Source: Tissierellia bacterium (lineage in GTDB: Bacteria; Bacillota; Clostridia; Tissierellales; Peptoniphilaceae). Taken from it: DNA of 36,127 bases. This document shows positions 26,679-35,080 of this stretch, in pieces. The translations under genes were made by a program, and so were the position numbers. Where the stretch lies: assembly GCA_030537875.1 (NCBI GenBank), contig JAUNVC010000014.1, forward strand, positions 1 to 36,127, in the 5' to 3' direction. Numbering within the stretch: the first letter of the stretch is position 1; every line of letters begins with the position of its first letter. The notes beneath the pieces were generated by a model. The model was not told the origin of the DNA, did no database searches, and saw nothing but the letters and a program-made list of their open reading frames with translations.

Positions 26679-27448
26679 TGGCATATAACTATAATTTGAC
26701 CAAACCCAAAACACCGCCCAAGAAGTATTTGAGTTTTTCACAATTAACGCTCTGGATGGTCTGTGCCACAGCCGGCTATCTTTTTGCGAAGGTTTTTTTG
26801 GAACCCTATATTTTGTATTCCCTCATACGGGAGGGGAGTGCGACATTTCCAGACTTTTATACTTTGACAGGCTTTCAGCCTGGCTTTTTGGGTGTGCTTT
26901 ATAAATTCTTGATATATTTCGGAAGGACCGCTTTACCCATTGCCGTGTTTCTTTCTATTCATTTTTTACGTATCGGTGGAAAGAAGGTGCTGGCCAGTTT
27001 TTTCCTATTTGCTTTGGCCTCTGAAATTCTTTCCAATTGGATGATGGGACGTTCCCTATTCGATTTTATCCAATTTACTTGTATTACGCCCATGTTTTTG
27101 GGTTTGCTAGCCACAGCGGCATGGGACAAATGTAAACCATGGCCTTGGGCAAGGGCCTTGGTGGCCATTGCATTGTTGAGCCTATGTTTTGTGATGGACA
27201 GTCCCATTGCTTTTATGGTTGGATTCTTTTATCTATTTCATTTATATTTTGAGCCAAACTATGGTGTACAATCTATTTTTACGGGGATTCTATCTATTTT
27301 ATGCACCACCATGTTGCTTGGTGCCGTGGGGATGTATTTTTATGACCCCAAAAAGGAGACCCCAAGAAATTTCTTTGATGCCATCGGCTCAGGTTTTCTT
27401 CTATTTACTTTACTGCTCCATTTGTTGAGCATCTATTTATTTTCTTAA
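26678..27448 (+). CDS. TraX-like polytopic membrane protein
   Basis: 256 residues with about seven hydrophobic segments. The block YFGRTALPIAVFLSIHFLRIGGKK followed by FFLFALASEILSNWMM resembles the 'iGR.afPlFafll..g...T' and 'fAliSEipF' signature of TraX-family proteins, which include the F-pilin acetylase TraX and many uncharacterised chromosomal members thought to be membrane acyltransferases. The match is by eye and partial. Its start overlaps the second four-helix gene by one base, and the AAA+ gene follows after 9 bases. Confidence 0.6.
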   Translation: MAYNYNLTKPKTPPKKYLSFSQLTLWMVCATAGYLFAKVFLEPYILYSLIREGSATFPDFYTLTGFQPGFLGVLYKFLIYFGRTALPIAVFLSIHFLRIGGKKVLASFFLFALASEILSNWMMGRSLFDFIQFTCITPMFLGLLATAAWDKCKPWPWARALVAIALLSLCFVMDSPIAFMVGFFYLFHLYFEPNYGVQSIFTGILSILCTTMLLGAVGMYFYDPKKETPRNFFDAIGSGFLLFTLLLHLLSIYLFS

Positions 27449-27457
27449 GGAGGTCCT

Positions 27458-29947
27458 ATGGACATTCAACAATATGTTGGAAAAACTTTAATTGGTTGGA
27501 TTTATTATAATGAAAATTATAACCACGGAGAGCACTCCAATTTTGTAAATCGTGTATGTTATGTATATCCTAGATATATTTTAGAGGAAGAGGGGAGACT
27601 TAGCCCCATTGATCCCAATGATTTTCCTTTGCTGGGAAGCTTTGAAGTTCGAATTCAGGGGGGATTTTCTTCTGAAGAAATTATACAGCGGCTGACCCAC
27701 TTGGTTACCATTAAGTTGAATGTGGTACCCGAAGAGGACCGCAATCAACAGAACAATTATTATCGTTTGAAGTTCAATCCATCCTATGGAGAGGACGTAA
27801 GTGAAGTTTGGTTGGATCGTTTCAAGGATCCAAAGTTCTATCAAGTCATTCGTACCGATGCTACCATCGAGGAAATATTAAGAGATAAAAGGTTAGATGT
27901 TATTTTTGATCAATTATTTACCAAGTATATTGTATTAAAGAATAAAGAGGGATTCTTTGGACCCTTTGATTATTTCCACGAAAAGGATGGCATTCGATTG
28001 GCAGCATTAGAAGCCAATGATTATCATGTTTTGAAGCCAGATCCCACCCATTTGTCAAAATCTGTGTACCGTGTTGAGGATCGGGCAGACAATGGTGTGG
28101 ACCTTGTTTTAGAGTCTTCCATGGGGACAGTTGCAACGGCAAAAGAGTCCTATGACTTTATTAGTGACGAAATGCTGGTTGCCCAAATTTTAAAAACCTT
28201 TGAATCTTCCTCTTCTTTCCATCGCTTGGATATAGAAGAATTGAAGCGAGTGTTAAATGAAACCATTCGAGGCAATGGCGGTTTAAAGTATACGAAGAAT
28301 CGCTTGGATAGGATTCGGGATATCATTAAAAAAACAGAGGATGAAGATGATCTATTGAGTAGAATCGCCTTTTTCCTTATGGAAGATGAGGCCAACCAGG
28401 ACTATGTTCTTCGTCTTATCATTGATAGTAGATTTCATGAACTGGAGCAAAGAGCGAGTTTCTTCATTGAAATTCGAGAAAAGCTCAAAGATTTGGAGCG
28501 TGAAAAGCAGGCTCTTGAGGCTGTCATCGAGTCTATGAGTGTGCAAAAAGAGGAGGCTGAGGCCTACTTATTGCGGGAACATCAAGAATTGAGCAATTCT
28601 TTGAATGCTAAGATAGAAAGTCTAGAAAAGACAATCCAAGAAAAAGAAGATCTTTTAATCGACCTTTCAGGAAAAGAAATCCGCCATAGTTCCATCCATG
28701 CATTGGATGAGGAGATTGGTCACCGGAGGGGAGAGCTCAAGGATTTGCAGCAGATGGTCCTAGATGTTCAGAAGGAATTGGATCAATCCATCGCTGATTT
28801 CAAGAGTAAAAGTAAGATTCTCGGCCATGAATTGCGAGAAGAGGGATTCCAAGAAATGCTTTCCACCATTAAGGGATTGAAGAATTTTGATGAGGATGAA
28901 GTGTCAATCGTTGAAACGTGTTCGTTTGTCGATTTTCCACAGATGATAGATTACATTCATTACCAGATGAATTACAAAGAAAATCACCGTATTTCAAGAA
29001 ATATGGTGGTGAATTTGCTCTTGGCCATGGGGGATAATTCCATCGTCAATTTGGTGGGTCCGACAGGATCTGGAAAAACGTCTACGGTTCTGGCTTTTAC
29101 CAAAGCCATGGGCTTGACAGAGGCCAATGGTCGCTTTTTGTGCGTGAATATCGATCTGGATATTCGATCCATTCGTGATCTTGTTGGATATTTCAATCCC
29201 ATGACCGGTGAGTTGGTAAAGAACAATCGACGGTTGTATGATATGTTTAGGACTGCAGAGGGAGAATTTGATGGAGTTGCGCCGATGGTGATTCTTTTAG
29301 ACAATGGAGATCTTTCCACTCCGGAGCACTATTTATCATCTTTGCTGGAAAGAGAGAACCACTGCACCAAGATCAATTTGGGATCCGGTTGCGAAATTGA
29401 GATTCCAAAGCATGTGAGAATTTTTACCACATTGGCTGGTGACCACACGGGAATGGAACTTTCCCGTCGATATTATGATAAGACGGTTTCCATACGCGCA
29501 GAGGAGAAGACCCGAGCCTTTTTGGCCAAGCCAGGAGAAACCTATGATTATAGGGGAGCTATCGATTTTTATCAGCTAGATGCTTTTCTTTCAGAGCTCC
29601 CGACCATACCATCTGAATTGGAAAGTAAATTGTATGATTTCTTTGATTTGTTTAAAGGACAGGGAATCTATCTTAGTGAACGGGTGAAAGAGAAAGCTTT
29701 AGCCTATGTGGCAAGAGCATCCAAATGGATGAACACCCATGCCGGTGGAGCCAAGTTTTTGCCAGTGGAACTTGCGGTCTTACAGTATTTGCTGGCTGGA
29801 TACACGGCTGCGGAGCTGGGAGATCGAATGATGGAAAGCCTTCTTGCGGAATCCAATAGTATGAGTCTTTTAAACCATAGACTAGAAATGCTACAGAGGG
29901 AGAATACACTATCCTTCCGTTCTCTTGGAGATGGTGGTATTGTATGA
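27458..29947 (+). CDS. Coiled-coil McrB-like AAA+ protein
   Basis: 829 residues. Residues ~1-250 form a mixed alpha/beta N-terminal region I cannot assign. Residues ~330-455 are a long charged coiled coil (EKLKDLEREKQALEAVIESM and onward). A McrB-type AAA+ domain follows: Walker A GPTGSGKTSTV at ~533, GYFNPMTGELV after the first helices, Walker B region VILLDNGDLSTPEHYLSSLL near 610, and sensor-1 strand IFTTLAGDHTGMELSRRYYD near 655. Relatives usually read LLDEANLSP.EHY and T.N.D.T, so the catalytic Glu is Asn and the sensor Asn is Ala here. It overlaps the nuclease gene by 4 bases. The pair resembles coiled-coil nuclease tandems (McrBC-type defence). TAAGGAGG site before the ATG. Confidence 0.8.
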   Translation: MDIQQYVGKTLIGWIYYNENYNHGEHSNFVNRVCYVYPRYILEEEGRLSPIDPNDFPLLGSFEVRIQGGFSSEEIIQRLTHLVTIKLNVVPEEDRNQQNNYYRLKFNPSYGEDVSEVWLDRFKDPKFYQVIRTDATIEEILRDKRLDVIFDQLFTKYIVLKNKEGFFGPFDYFHEKDGIRLAALEANDYHVLKPDPTHLSKSVYRVEDRADNGVDLVLESSMGTVATAKESYDFISDEMLVAQILKTFESSSSFHRLDIEELKRVLNETIRGNGGLKYTKNRLDRIRDIIKKTEDEDDLLSRIAFFLMEDEANQDYVLRLIIDSRFHELEQRASFFIEIREKLKDLEREKQALEAVIESMSVQKEEAEAYLLREHQELSNSLNAKIESLEKTIQEKEDLLIDLSGKEIRHSSIHALDEEIGHRRGELKDLQQMVLDVQKELDQSIADFKSKSKILGHELREEGFQEMLSTIKGLKNFDEDEVSIVETCSFVDFPQMIDYIHYQMNYKENHRISRNMVVNLLLAMGDNSIVNLVGPTGSGKTSTVLAFTKAMGLTEANGRFLCVNIDLDIRSIRDLVGYFNPMTGELVKNNRRLYDMFRTAEGEFDGVAPMVILLDNGDLSTPEHYLSSLLERENHCTKINLGSGCEIEIPKHVRIFTTLAGDHTGMELSRRYYDKTVSIRAEEKTRAFLAKPGETYDYRGAIDFYQLDAFLSELPTIPSELESKLYDFFDLFKGQGIYLSERVKEKALAYVARASKWMNTHAGGAKFLPVELAVLQYLLAGYTAAELGDRMMESLLAESNSMSLLNHRLEMLQRENTLSFRSLGDGGIV

Positions 29948-31668
29948 GATGCTTCCTTGCCTTGAAATGTCACTTTCCAGAAGATGACATGATTGTAAAT
30001 TTAACTCCCGGGGAAGGGGAGCATGGATTTGCCAAGGGATGTATCTATGAAAATGGCTTATATTCCATTACATTTGCCTATTATGGAGATCGAAAGATCA
30101 AAGAAGGGGAAGTGTATATTGAAGATCAGTTGATTGCAGAGCTGGAAAATATGGAAGAATCTGGGGATCGGAAATCCATGCGCTTGATGTATAAGACCCA
30201 TTATGGATATAAGGATCGGGGGTATCCCTTTCTCATGCTCCTCGATAGTATTCGAATAAAATTGACGGTCACTTTTGAGGACGGAGAGGAGATGCTTCTA
30301 ACGTCCAATCAGATATTGGTCGTAACAAAAAATGCCGAGGACAGAACCAACATCGCAGAGATGCTTCATTATATCGATGGCGGAGAAGCCCTTCGTATGG
30401 GAATCTTCAAGGGGGCCGATGACGGTCCGACCATGATTTTTAAACTCAATACCTATTTGGCAGAGGTCATCACGTTTTTCGAGAGATACGGTTCCCAGTA
30501 CGTGGAGATTCTTACGTCGGGAAATAGGAAAAAAGAAATAGGCTGTTGCAAGTTGCCGGGCATCCATTTTGCTCTCGGATCCTCGAAAAAAATCCTGGGT
30601 GTGAAAAAAAGAGAGGCCATGGAGCTGGTACAATTTTTACGATTATTATTTCACCGATCTCTTTCCATTTATCAGAGTTTTGTTTCTCTTTGGGATTCCT
30701 ATCGAATAGAATATACATCATTGAAAGCTTGTGTTCCCGAAGAATTTTCAGCTCCCATCTTAACGGCCCACTCCATTCGAAGTGAAAGAGCTGCAAGAGA
30801 ATGTAGTCGATTGTCAAGACACTTGTCCTCATTGCTTCGTATTTTAAAAGCCCTGCCAAGAATTTTGGGAGAAAAATCCACTCCCTATCCAGAATACCCT
30901 CGGGAGCAGTATGCCAATCCCATTCTTTTTGATTTGATGGTTCGGTGGCCTTTGGGAAATCAAAACGCCATTCAGCCGGAAGATTTTATATTTCAAATTG
31001 ATTCTTTAAATAAATTATACGAATATTATTGTTTGGTAAGATTGTTGCGATTTTTCAGCAAACAAGGCTATGTGCCCGATGGGATGGCCGATGATAGTTT
31101 TCATTATGAAACCAAAAACATGGTTTTTGAGAATGAAAAAAACGTACTAAATACCTATTACCGAAGAAAGGGCGAAGTTCATATGACCCTCTATTTTCAA
31201 CCATTGATCTATAGGGATCGGGTTGTCAATGGATTAGAGCTTGTTCGTACCACAGGAGCCGATAGTAATTTTTCCACTTTCAATAAGACGGGGAACTACT
31301 ATTCGCCTGACTTTATCATAAAGATGGAAGGCCATAGGACCCTTTATCTCATCCTTGATGCCAAGTTCCAAACGAGACACACGATTTTAAAAGGGCATAT
31401 GGATCAAGTAATTTCCAAATATTATACGCAGGTCCGTTCCATTGATGGAAAGAGAAATCAAAAGGTTTATATCTTGCAGGGAAGAACAGACACCTACACC
31501 AACAATCTTTGGTCCTATGAAAACAGCGATGCTTTGGGGGAACACTTTATTTCAGATTTTGGTATTTTACAGTTCTCTCCAGACATATCCGGCAACGGAG
31601 AATTTCAAAAAATGCTTCTTACCATGGAAAACTATTGCATGAAAAAAGAGCCCATAGTCCTGAACTAG
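29944..31668 (+). CDS. McrC-like protein with DUF2357 and PD-(D/E)XK nuclease domains
   Basis: 574 residues. The N-terminal ~140 residues are strand-rich. The middle is helical with the DUF2357-like block IDSLNKLYEYYCLVRLLRF (~357-376). The C-terminal domain carries a PD-(D/E)XK core: YYSPDFIIK with Asp at 456 and LILDAKF with Asp472 and Lys474, all intact. Such proteins act as the nuclease partner of McrB-like NTPases. The start is in an ATGA overlap with the AAA+ gene. The nuclease core appears intact although the partner ATPase has unusual residues. DNA or RNA as target cannot be told from sequence. Confidence 0.85.
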   Translation: MRCFLALKCHFPEDDMIVNLTPGEGEHGFAKGCIYENGLYSITFAYYGDRKIKEGEVYIEDQLIAELENMEESGDRKSMRLMYKTHYGYKDRGYPFLMLLDSIRIKLTVTFEDGEEMLLTSNQILVVTKNAEDRTNIAEMLHYIDGGEALRMGIFKGADDGPTMIFKLNTYLAEVITFFERYGSQYVEILTSGNRKKEIGCCKLPGIHFALGSSKKILGVKKREAMELVQFLRLLFHRSLSIYQSFVSLWDSYRIEYTSLKACVPEEFSAPILTAHSIRSERAARECSRLSRHLSSLLRILKALPRILGEKSTPYPEYPREQYANPILFDLMVRWPLGNQNAIQPEDFIFQIDSLNKLYEYYCLVRLLRFFSKQGYVPDGMADDSFHYETKNMVFENEKNVLNTYYRRKGEVHMTLYFQPLIYRDRVVNGLELVRTTGADSNFSTFNKTGNYYSPDFIIKMEGHRTLYLILDAKFQTRHTILKGHMDQVISKYYTQVRSIDGKRNQKVYILQGRTDTYTNNLWSYENSDALGEHFISDFGILQFSPDISGNGEFQKMLLTMENYCMKKEPIVLN

Positions 31669-31675
31669 GGCTCTT
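31646..31675 (+). terminator. Intrinsic terminator overlapping the nuclease stop codon
   Basis: AAGAGCCC (31646-31653) pairs with GGGCTCTT (31668-31675), with an inner TAGT/ACTA stem; TATTTA follows. The TAG stop (31666-31668) lies within the hairpin. Confidence 0.75.
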
Positions 31676-31685
31676 ATTTACGCAT

Positions 31686-31714
31686 AAGAAAATCCACCAA
31701 GGGGGTGGATTCTT
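31686..31714 (+). terminator. Second tandem hairpin after the nuclease gene
   Basis: AATCCACC (31691-31698) and GGTGGATT (31704-31711) form a perfect 8-base-pair stem, extended by AAG/CTT, followed by ATTTC. It probably backs up the preceding terminator. The remaining 31721-31860 contains short palindromes (for example TTTGTA/TACAAA, 31762-31778) but no confident promoter. Confidence 0.6.
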
Positions 31715-31870
31715 ATTTCAAACAAAACAATAGGAGTACTATTATAATACCGCTCATTCGGTTTGTATAGGTTACAAAATAGTTAAAATCTAGGAATTTA
31801 TATTTCAATCATGTTACAGACAATTAAATTGTTTTACCTTTTTTGGGTATAGATAGTTGAGGAGGAGATC

Positions 31871-33112
31871 ATGTTATTTAAAGATGTTCATGTAATGGAT
31901 CCGGTCAGTGGATTGGATGCCATAAAAGATGTTCTTGTGAATAAGGGAAGGATAGAGAGAATTGATGATTCGATAGAAGCCCCAGGAGAGGTTATTGACG
32001 GAAGTGGTTGCATCTTGGCACCATCCTTTTTTGATACCCATGTCCACTTTAGAGATTTTGGAGAATCGGAAAAAGACACCTTTGAAACCGGTGCAATGGC
32101 CGCTTTAAAGGGTGGATATACCACCTGTGTAGCCATGGCCAATACCAAACCTCCTCTGGATCGGGTGGAAAGGATTGAGGAGGCAAAAGAAAAAATTCGG
32201 AAGTTGCCTCTAGAAATTTTATTAAGTGCCAATATAACCATGGATATGAAGGGAAAAGAACTTACAGATTTTGAAGCTCTTTTAGATGCAGGAGTGGTTG
32301 GTTTCACAGACGACGGTTTACCCTTGGAGTCCATGAATATTATGGAAGAAGCCTTACGTTTAAGTGCCAAATACGATGTTCCTTTGAGCTTGCATGAAGA
32401 AGACCCCAAGTATATCGAACATGCTGGATACAATCATTCAGCCCCGAGAGAGGCAGAAATTTCTATCATTCAAAGAGACATTGAGATGCACAAAAGAGTT
32501 GGTGGAAGGATGAATGTTCAGCACCTCACTTCGAAAGAGGGGGTGGAACTCATCCGTCAAGGGAAAAAGGAATGCCCAGGTCTAACCTGTGAAGTCACTC
32601 CCAATCATCTTTTCTTTACGGAAGAGGATGTAGAGACCTATGGAACTCTATTAAAAGTAAACCCTCCATTACGAACAGAAGAAGATAGGCAAGCTTTGAT
32701 TGAGGGATTAAAAGATGGAACCATTGATTTTATTGCCACAGACCATGCTCCTCATACCAAGGAGAACAAGTCTCGAGGCACCTATGCATCCATGTCGGGT
32801 ATCTTATCTTTAGAGACCGTATTTTCCATGGCAGTGATGAAACTACTGGATCCAGGTCACTTGACCATGATGGAGATACTTGAAAAACTTTCTACCAATC
32901 CAAGAAAGCTATATAAACGAGTCCAACCCATTGCAGTGGGAGAAAGGGCAGACCTGGTGCTTTTAGATCCAAACCAAACCTATAAGTATAGCTTTACCGT
33001 CAGCAAATCAGAGAATACACCGTTGTTGGGGCAGGAATTAAAGGGTCTGGTTCGGATGACCATGGCCGGTGGAAAAGTTTTATATAACAACATGAAGGGA
33101 ACATGGAAATGA
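31871..33112 (+). CDS. pyrC: Dihydroorotase (class I)
   Basis: 413 residues. It closes N-carbamoyl-aspartate to dihydroorotate in pyrimidine synthesis. The metal site HVHFRD is at residues ~57-62, followed by GAMAALKGGYTTCVAMANTKPPLD. Later ligands are in SLHEED, NVQHLTSKE and ATDHAPHTKE (the Asp-His pair), ending with the usual amidohydrolase strand ERADLVLLD. GAGGAGG site upstream. No other pyrimidine biosynthesis gene is next to it; the adjacent gene overlaps its stop and is an NAD-kinase-like protein. Confidence 0.93.
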   Translation: MLFKDVHVMDPVSGLDAIKDVLVNKGRIERIDDSIEAPGEVIDGSGCILAPSFFDTHVHFRDFGESEKDTFETGAMAALKGGYTTCVAMANTKPPLDRVERIEEAKEKIRKLPLEILLSANITMDMKGKELTDFEALLDAGVVGFTDDGLPLESMNIMEEALRLSAKYDVPLSLHEEDPKYIEHAGYNHSAPREAEISIIQRDIEMHKRVGGRMNVQHLTSKEGVELIRQGKKECPGLTCEVTPNHLFFTEEDVETYGTLLKVNPPLRTEEDRQALIEGLKDGTIDFIATDHAPHTKENKSRGTYASMSGILSLETVFSMAVMKLLDPGHLTMMEILEKLSTNPRKLYKRVQPIAVGERADLVLLDPNQTYKYSFTVSKSENTPLLGQELKGLVRMTMAGGKVLYNNMKGTWK

Positions 33113-34215
33113 AAATAGGCTTGATTGTAAACCCTCTTTCCGGCATTGGTGGCGCAGCTGCCTTAAAGGGAAGTGATGGAAAAGAAATTGTGAAGGAAGC
33201 TCTCCGCAGAGGAGCAAAACCCAAAAGCAACGAGAAGGCACGTCGAGTGTTTTCCATTTTAAAAGACCGCGGTGCCTTGCCCGAGATTGTGGCAGCCCCT
33301 GGACAGATGGGCTCTCATATGTTGCATGATCTGGAAATTCCCCATCAAGTTCTTGGAGAAATAGGGGAAGAAACCAGTGCGCTAGATACGAAACATATTG
33401 CCCAGTTGATGAAAGATGAGGGAATTGATCTTCTGGTATTTGCTGGAGGAGATGGAACGGCAAGGGATATTTTTGATGCAGTGGGAGAACATCTTCCGGC
33501 CATTGGAATACCAGCGGGGACGAAGATGCACTCTGCAGTTTTTGCCAATACGCCGGAGGCCTGTGCTCAAGTCATTGAAGCATTTGCCAAGGGGGAAGGT
33601 TTTGAAAATCGTATGCAAGAGGTGATGGACATTGATGAAGAGGCTTTTCGTCAGGAAAGGCTAGAGGCAAAGCTATACGGCTATTTAACGGTTCCCTTTG
33701 TCCAATCTCTGGTACAAAGTTTAAAAAGCGCAAGAAGTCGAAGTGAGGCCAATGATGTGGAGACAATTTGCCAGTTCATGGTGGATTCCATGGAAGAAGA
33801 TGTTCTATACTTTGTGGGAACCGGTTCCACATTGCGACCGATTTTAACACTTTTGGATTTACCGGGATCTCTCTTGGGAGTCGATGCGGTGTATAATGGC
33901 AAATCCATGGGCACAGATTTGACAGAAGAAGATCTTTTAGCACTATTGGATCGGTATGACCGTGCAGAAATTATCGTTACTGTCATTGGTGGACAGGGCT
34001 ATCTTTTTGGACGTGGGAATCAACAATTTTCACCCAAAGTCATCCGTCGAGTAGGGAAGGATCATATTCGAGTGCTGGCCACCAAATCAAAATTGCTTTC
34101 TGTGAAGGGGGCTCTCTTGGTGGATACGGGGGACCACGCCTTGGATGAAGAATTGAAAGGATATGTAAAAGTCATCACGGATTATGGTATGTATACCATG
34201 AAAAAAGTACAATAA
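33109..34215 (+). CDS. ATP-NAD kinase family protein (AcoX/COG3199 type)
   Basis: 368 residues from ATG 33109, which has AAGGGA eight bases upstream and overlaps the pyrC stop; ATG 33103 is possible but too close to the site. It begins KIGLIVNPLSGIGG, typical of diacylglycerol/NAD-kinase folds, and has the family's GGDGT motif (VFAGGDGTARDI, ~108-119) followed by IGIPAGTKMHSAVFA. These are longer than ordinary NAD kinases (~280), and most are uncharacterised; a role in phosphorylating NAD is likely but unproven. The C-terminal half holds a domain with VGTGSTLRPIL and GGQGYLFGRGNQQ. Confidence 0.85.
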   Translation: MKIGLIVNPLSGIGGAAALKGSDGKEIVKEALRRGAKPKSNEKARRVFSILKDRGALPEIVAAPGQMGSHMLHDLEIPHQVLGEIGEETSALDTKHIAQLMKDEGIDLLVFAGGDGTARDIFDAVGEHLPAIGIPAGTKMHSAVFANTPEACAQVIEAFAKGEGFENRMQEVMDIDEEAFRQERLEAKLYGYLTVPFVQSLVQSLKSARSRSEANDVETICQFMVDSMEEDVLYFVGTGSTLRPILTLLDLPGSLLGVDAVYNGKSMGTDLTEEDLLALLDRYDRAEIIVTVIGGQGYLFGRGNQQFSPKVIRRVGKDHIRVLATKSKLLSVKGALLVDTGDHALDEELKGYVKVITDYGMYTMKKVQ

Positions 34216-34217
34216 AA

Positions 34218-34235
34218 AATCACCCATAGGTGATT
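34218..34235 (-). terminator. Terminator for the minus-strand SLH gene
   Basis: AATCACC (34218-34224) and GGTGATT (34229-34235) form a 7-base-pair stem. On the minus strand it is followed by TTTTTTATT, so it works best for the SLH gene that ends at 34258, though it also lies just after the NAD-kinase-like stop. Confidence 0.65.
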
Positions 34236-34239
34236 CCCC

Positions 34240-34259
34240 AACCCTGCATAGGCAGGGTT
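34240..34259 (+). terminator. Terminator for the pyrC/NAD-kinase-like transcript
   Basis: AACCCTGC (34240-34247), loop ATAG and GCAGGGTT (34252-34259) form a perfect 8-base-pair stem followed by ATTTTAT on the plus strand. With the neighbouring hairpin it separates two convergent genes. Confidence 0.7.
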
Positions 34260-34881
34260 ATTTTATGTTAAGAACATCCTTTAATTTTAATGTGGAGCCC
34301 TTTCTTTGTACTTGCAAGGCATTGGTAATCATTTTCGCCAATTCACCCCTCGTGATAGTGCGATTGTTCTTGAGGTTGATTTCATCACGGATTCCAAGAG
34401 TTTCACTAAGGGTATCTATGAGATCCCAATTCTTTGCTTCTTCCTCATATCCCAACAAACGAAGCAAGATGGTCTCCACTTCTTTTGCGGTAACTTCCAT
34501 ATTCACACCAAAGGTATCGTTCCTGATTCCTTGAACAAACCCAAGTTCGACAGAACGTAGGATGTAGGGATAATAGTAGGCGGAAGGTTTTACATCTTTA
34601 AAAGGTAGGGCCTCAGAATTCTCAGTTTCAACTTCCTTTGAAACTTCCTCTCCATGGAGGCGAATGATGATGATGACCAAATCTTGGCGCGTCAAAGTCT
34701 CGTGCAACATGAGATTTCCTTGTCGATCTCCCTTTAGAATGGAGAGTTTCTCTAATTGACGAGCTTCCTTTAGAAAATATGAATTTGTATTGTCTTCTTC
34801 TGCGGAATACACATGAATTTGCAAGCAAAAAAATGTGATCAACAGTATGAGAAGAAAAATTTTATACCATATTCTCTTCAT
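34258..34881 (-). CDS. Secreted small SLH-domain protein
   Basis: About 207 residues from the ATG at 34881, preceded on its strand by AAAGGTGA; a GTG three codons upstream is less well placed. A signal peptide (KIFLLILLITFFCLQIHVYSA) is followed by SLH-type modules: a partial first one (LTRQDLVIIIIRL), a clear second (ALPFKDVKPSAYYYPYILRSVELGFVQG..NDTFGVNMEVTAKEVETILLRLLGY) and a third ending TITRGELAKMITNALQV. SLH domains bind secondary cell-wall polymer and anchor proteins at the surface. There is no additional catalytic domain. It is divergent from the next SLH gene. Confidence 0.83.
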   Translation of the reverse strand: MKRIWYKIFLLILLITFFCLQIHVYSAEEDNTNSYFLKEARQLEKLSILKGDRQGNLMLHETLTRQDLVIIIIRLHGEEVSKEVETENSEALPFKDVKPSAYYYPYILRSVELGFVQGIRNDTFGVNMEVTAKEVETILLRLLGYEEEAKNWDLIDTLSETLGIRDEINLKNNRTITRGELAKMITNALQVQRKGSTLKLKDVLNIK

Positions 34882-34902
34882 GACCTTCACCTTTCTATCT
34901 AT

Positions 34903-34931
34903 ATCATACTATGATTTGATATAGCTTGCAA
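34903..34931 (-). promoter_or_regulatory. Promoter of the minus-strand SLH gene
   Basis: Reading the minus strand, TTGCAA (34931-34926) and TATGAT (34908-34903) are separated by 17 bases, close to the sigma-A consensus, and lie about 20 bases before the start codon. Confidence 0.65.
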
Positions 34932-35018
34932 CTAGAAAGGACTAGTTTTAATTGAATCGTAATATTGGGATTGAAAGGGAGATGTAATACGTTTGTAATG
35001 GATTTTTGTCTAATGGAG

Positions 35019-35027
35019 TGGTACAAT
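35019..35027 (+). promoter_or_regulatory. Extended -10 promoter of the second SLH gene
   Basis: TGGTACAAT matches the extended -10 form (TG, one base, then TACAAT at 35022-35027). No good -35 box is seen. It lies 53 bases before the start codon at 35081. Confidence 0.45.
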
Positions 35028-35080
35028 AAACGTAGAATAGCCTTAGCGTACAAGTCATAATTACAAATTAGGAGGTAACT

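Noticed and set aside
34265..34560. Plus-strand frames opposite the small SLH gene
   Set aside because: The minus-strand frame has a signal peptide, SLH modules, a ribosome site, a promoter and a terminator; the plus frames have none.
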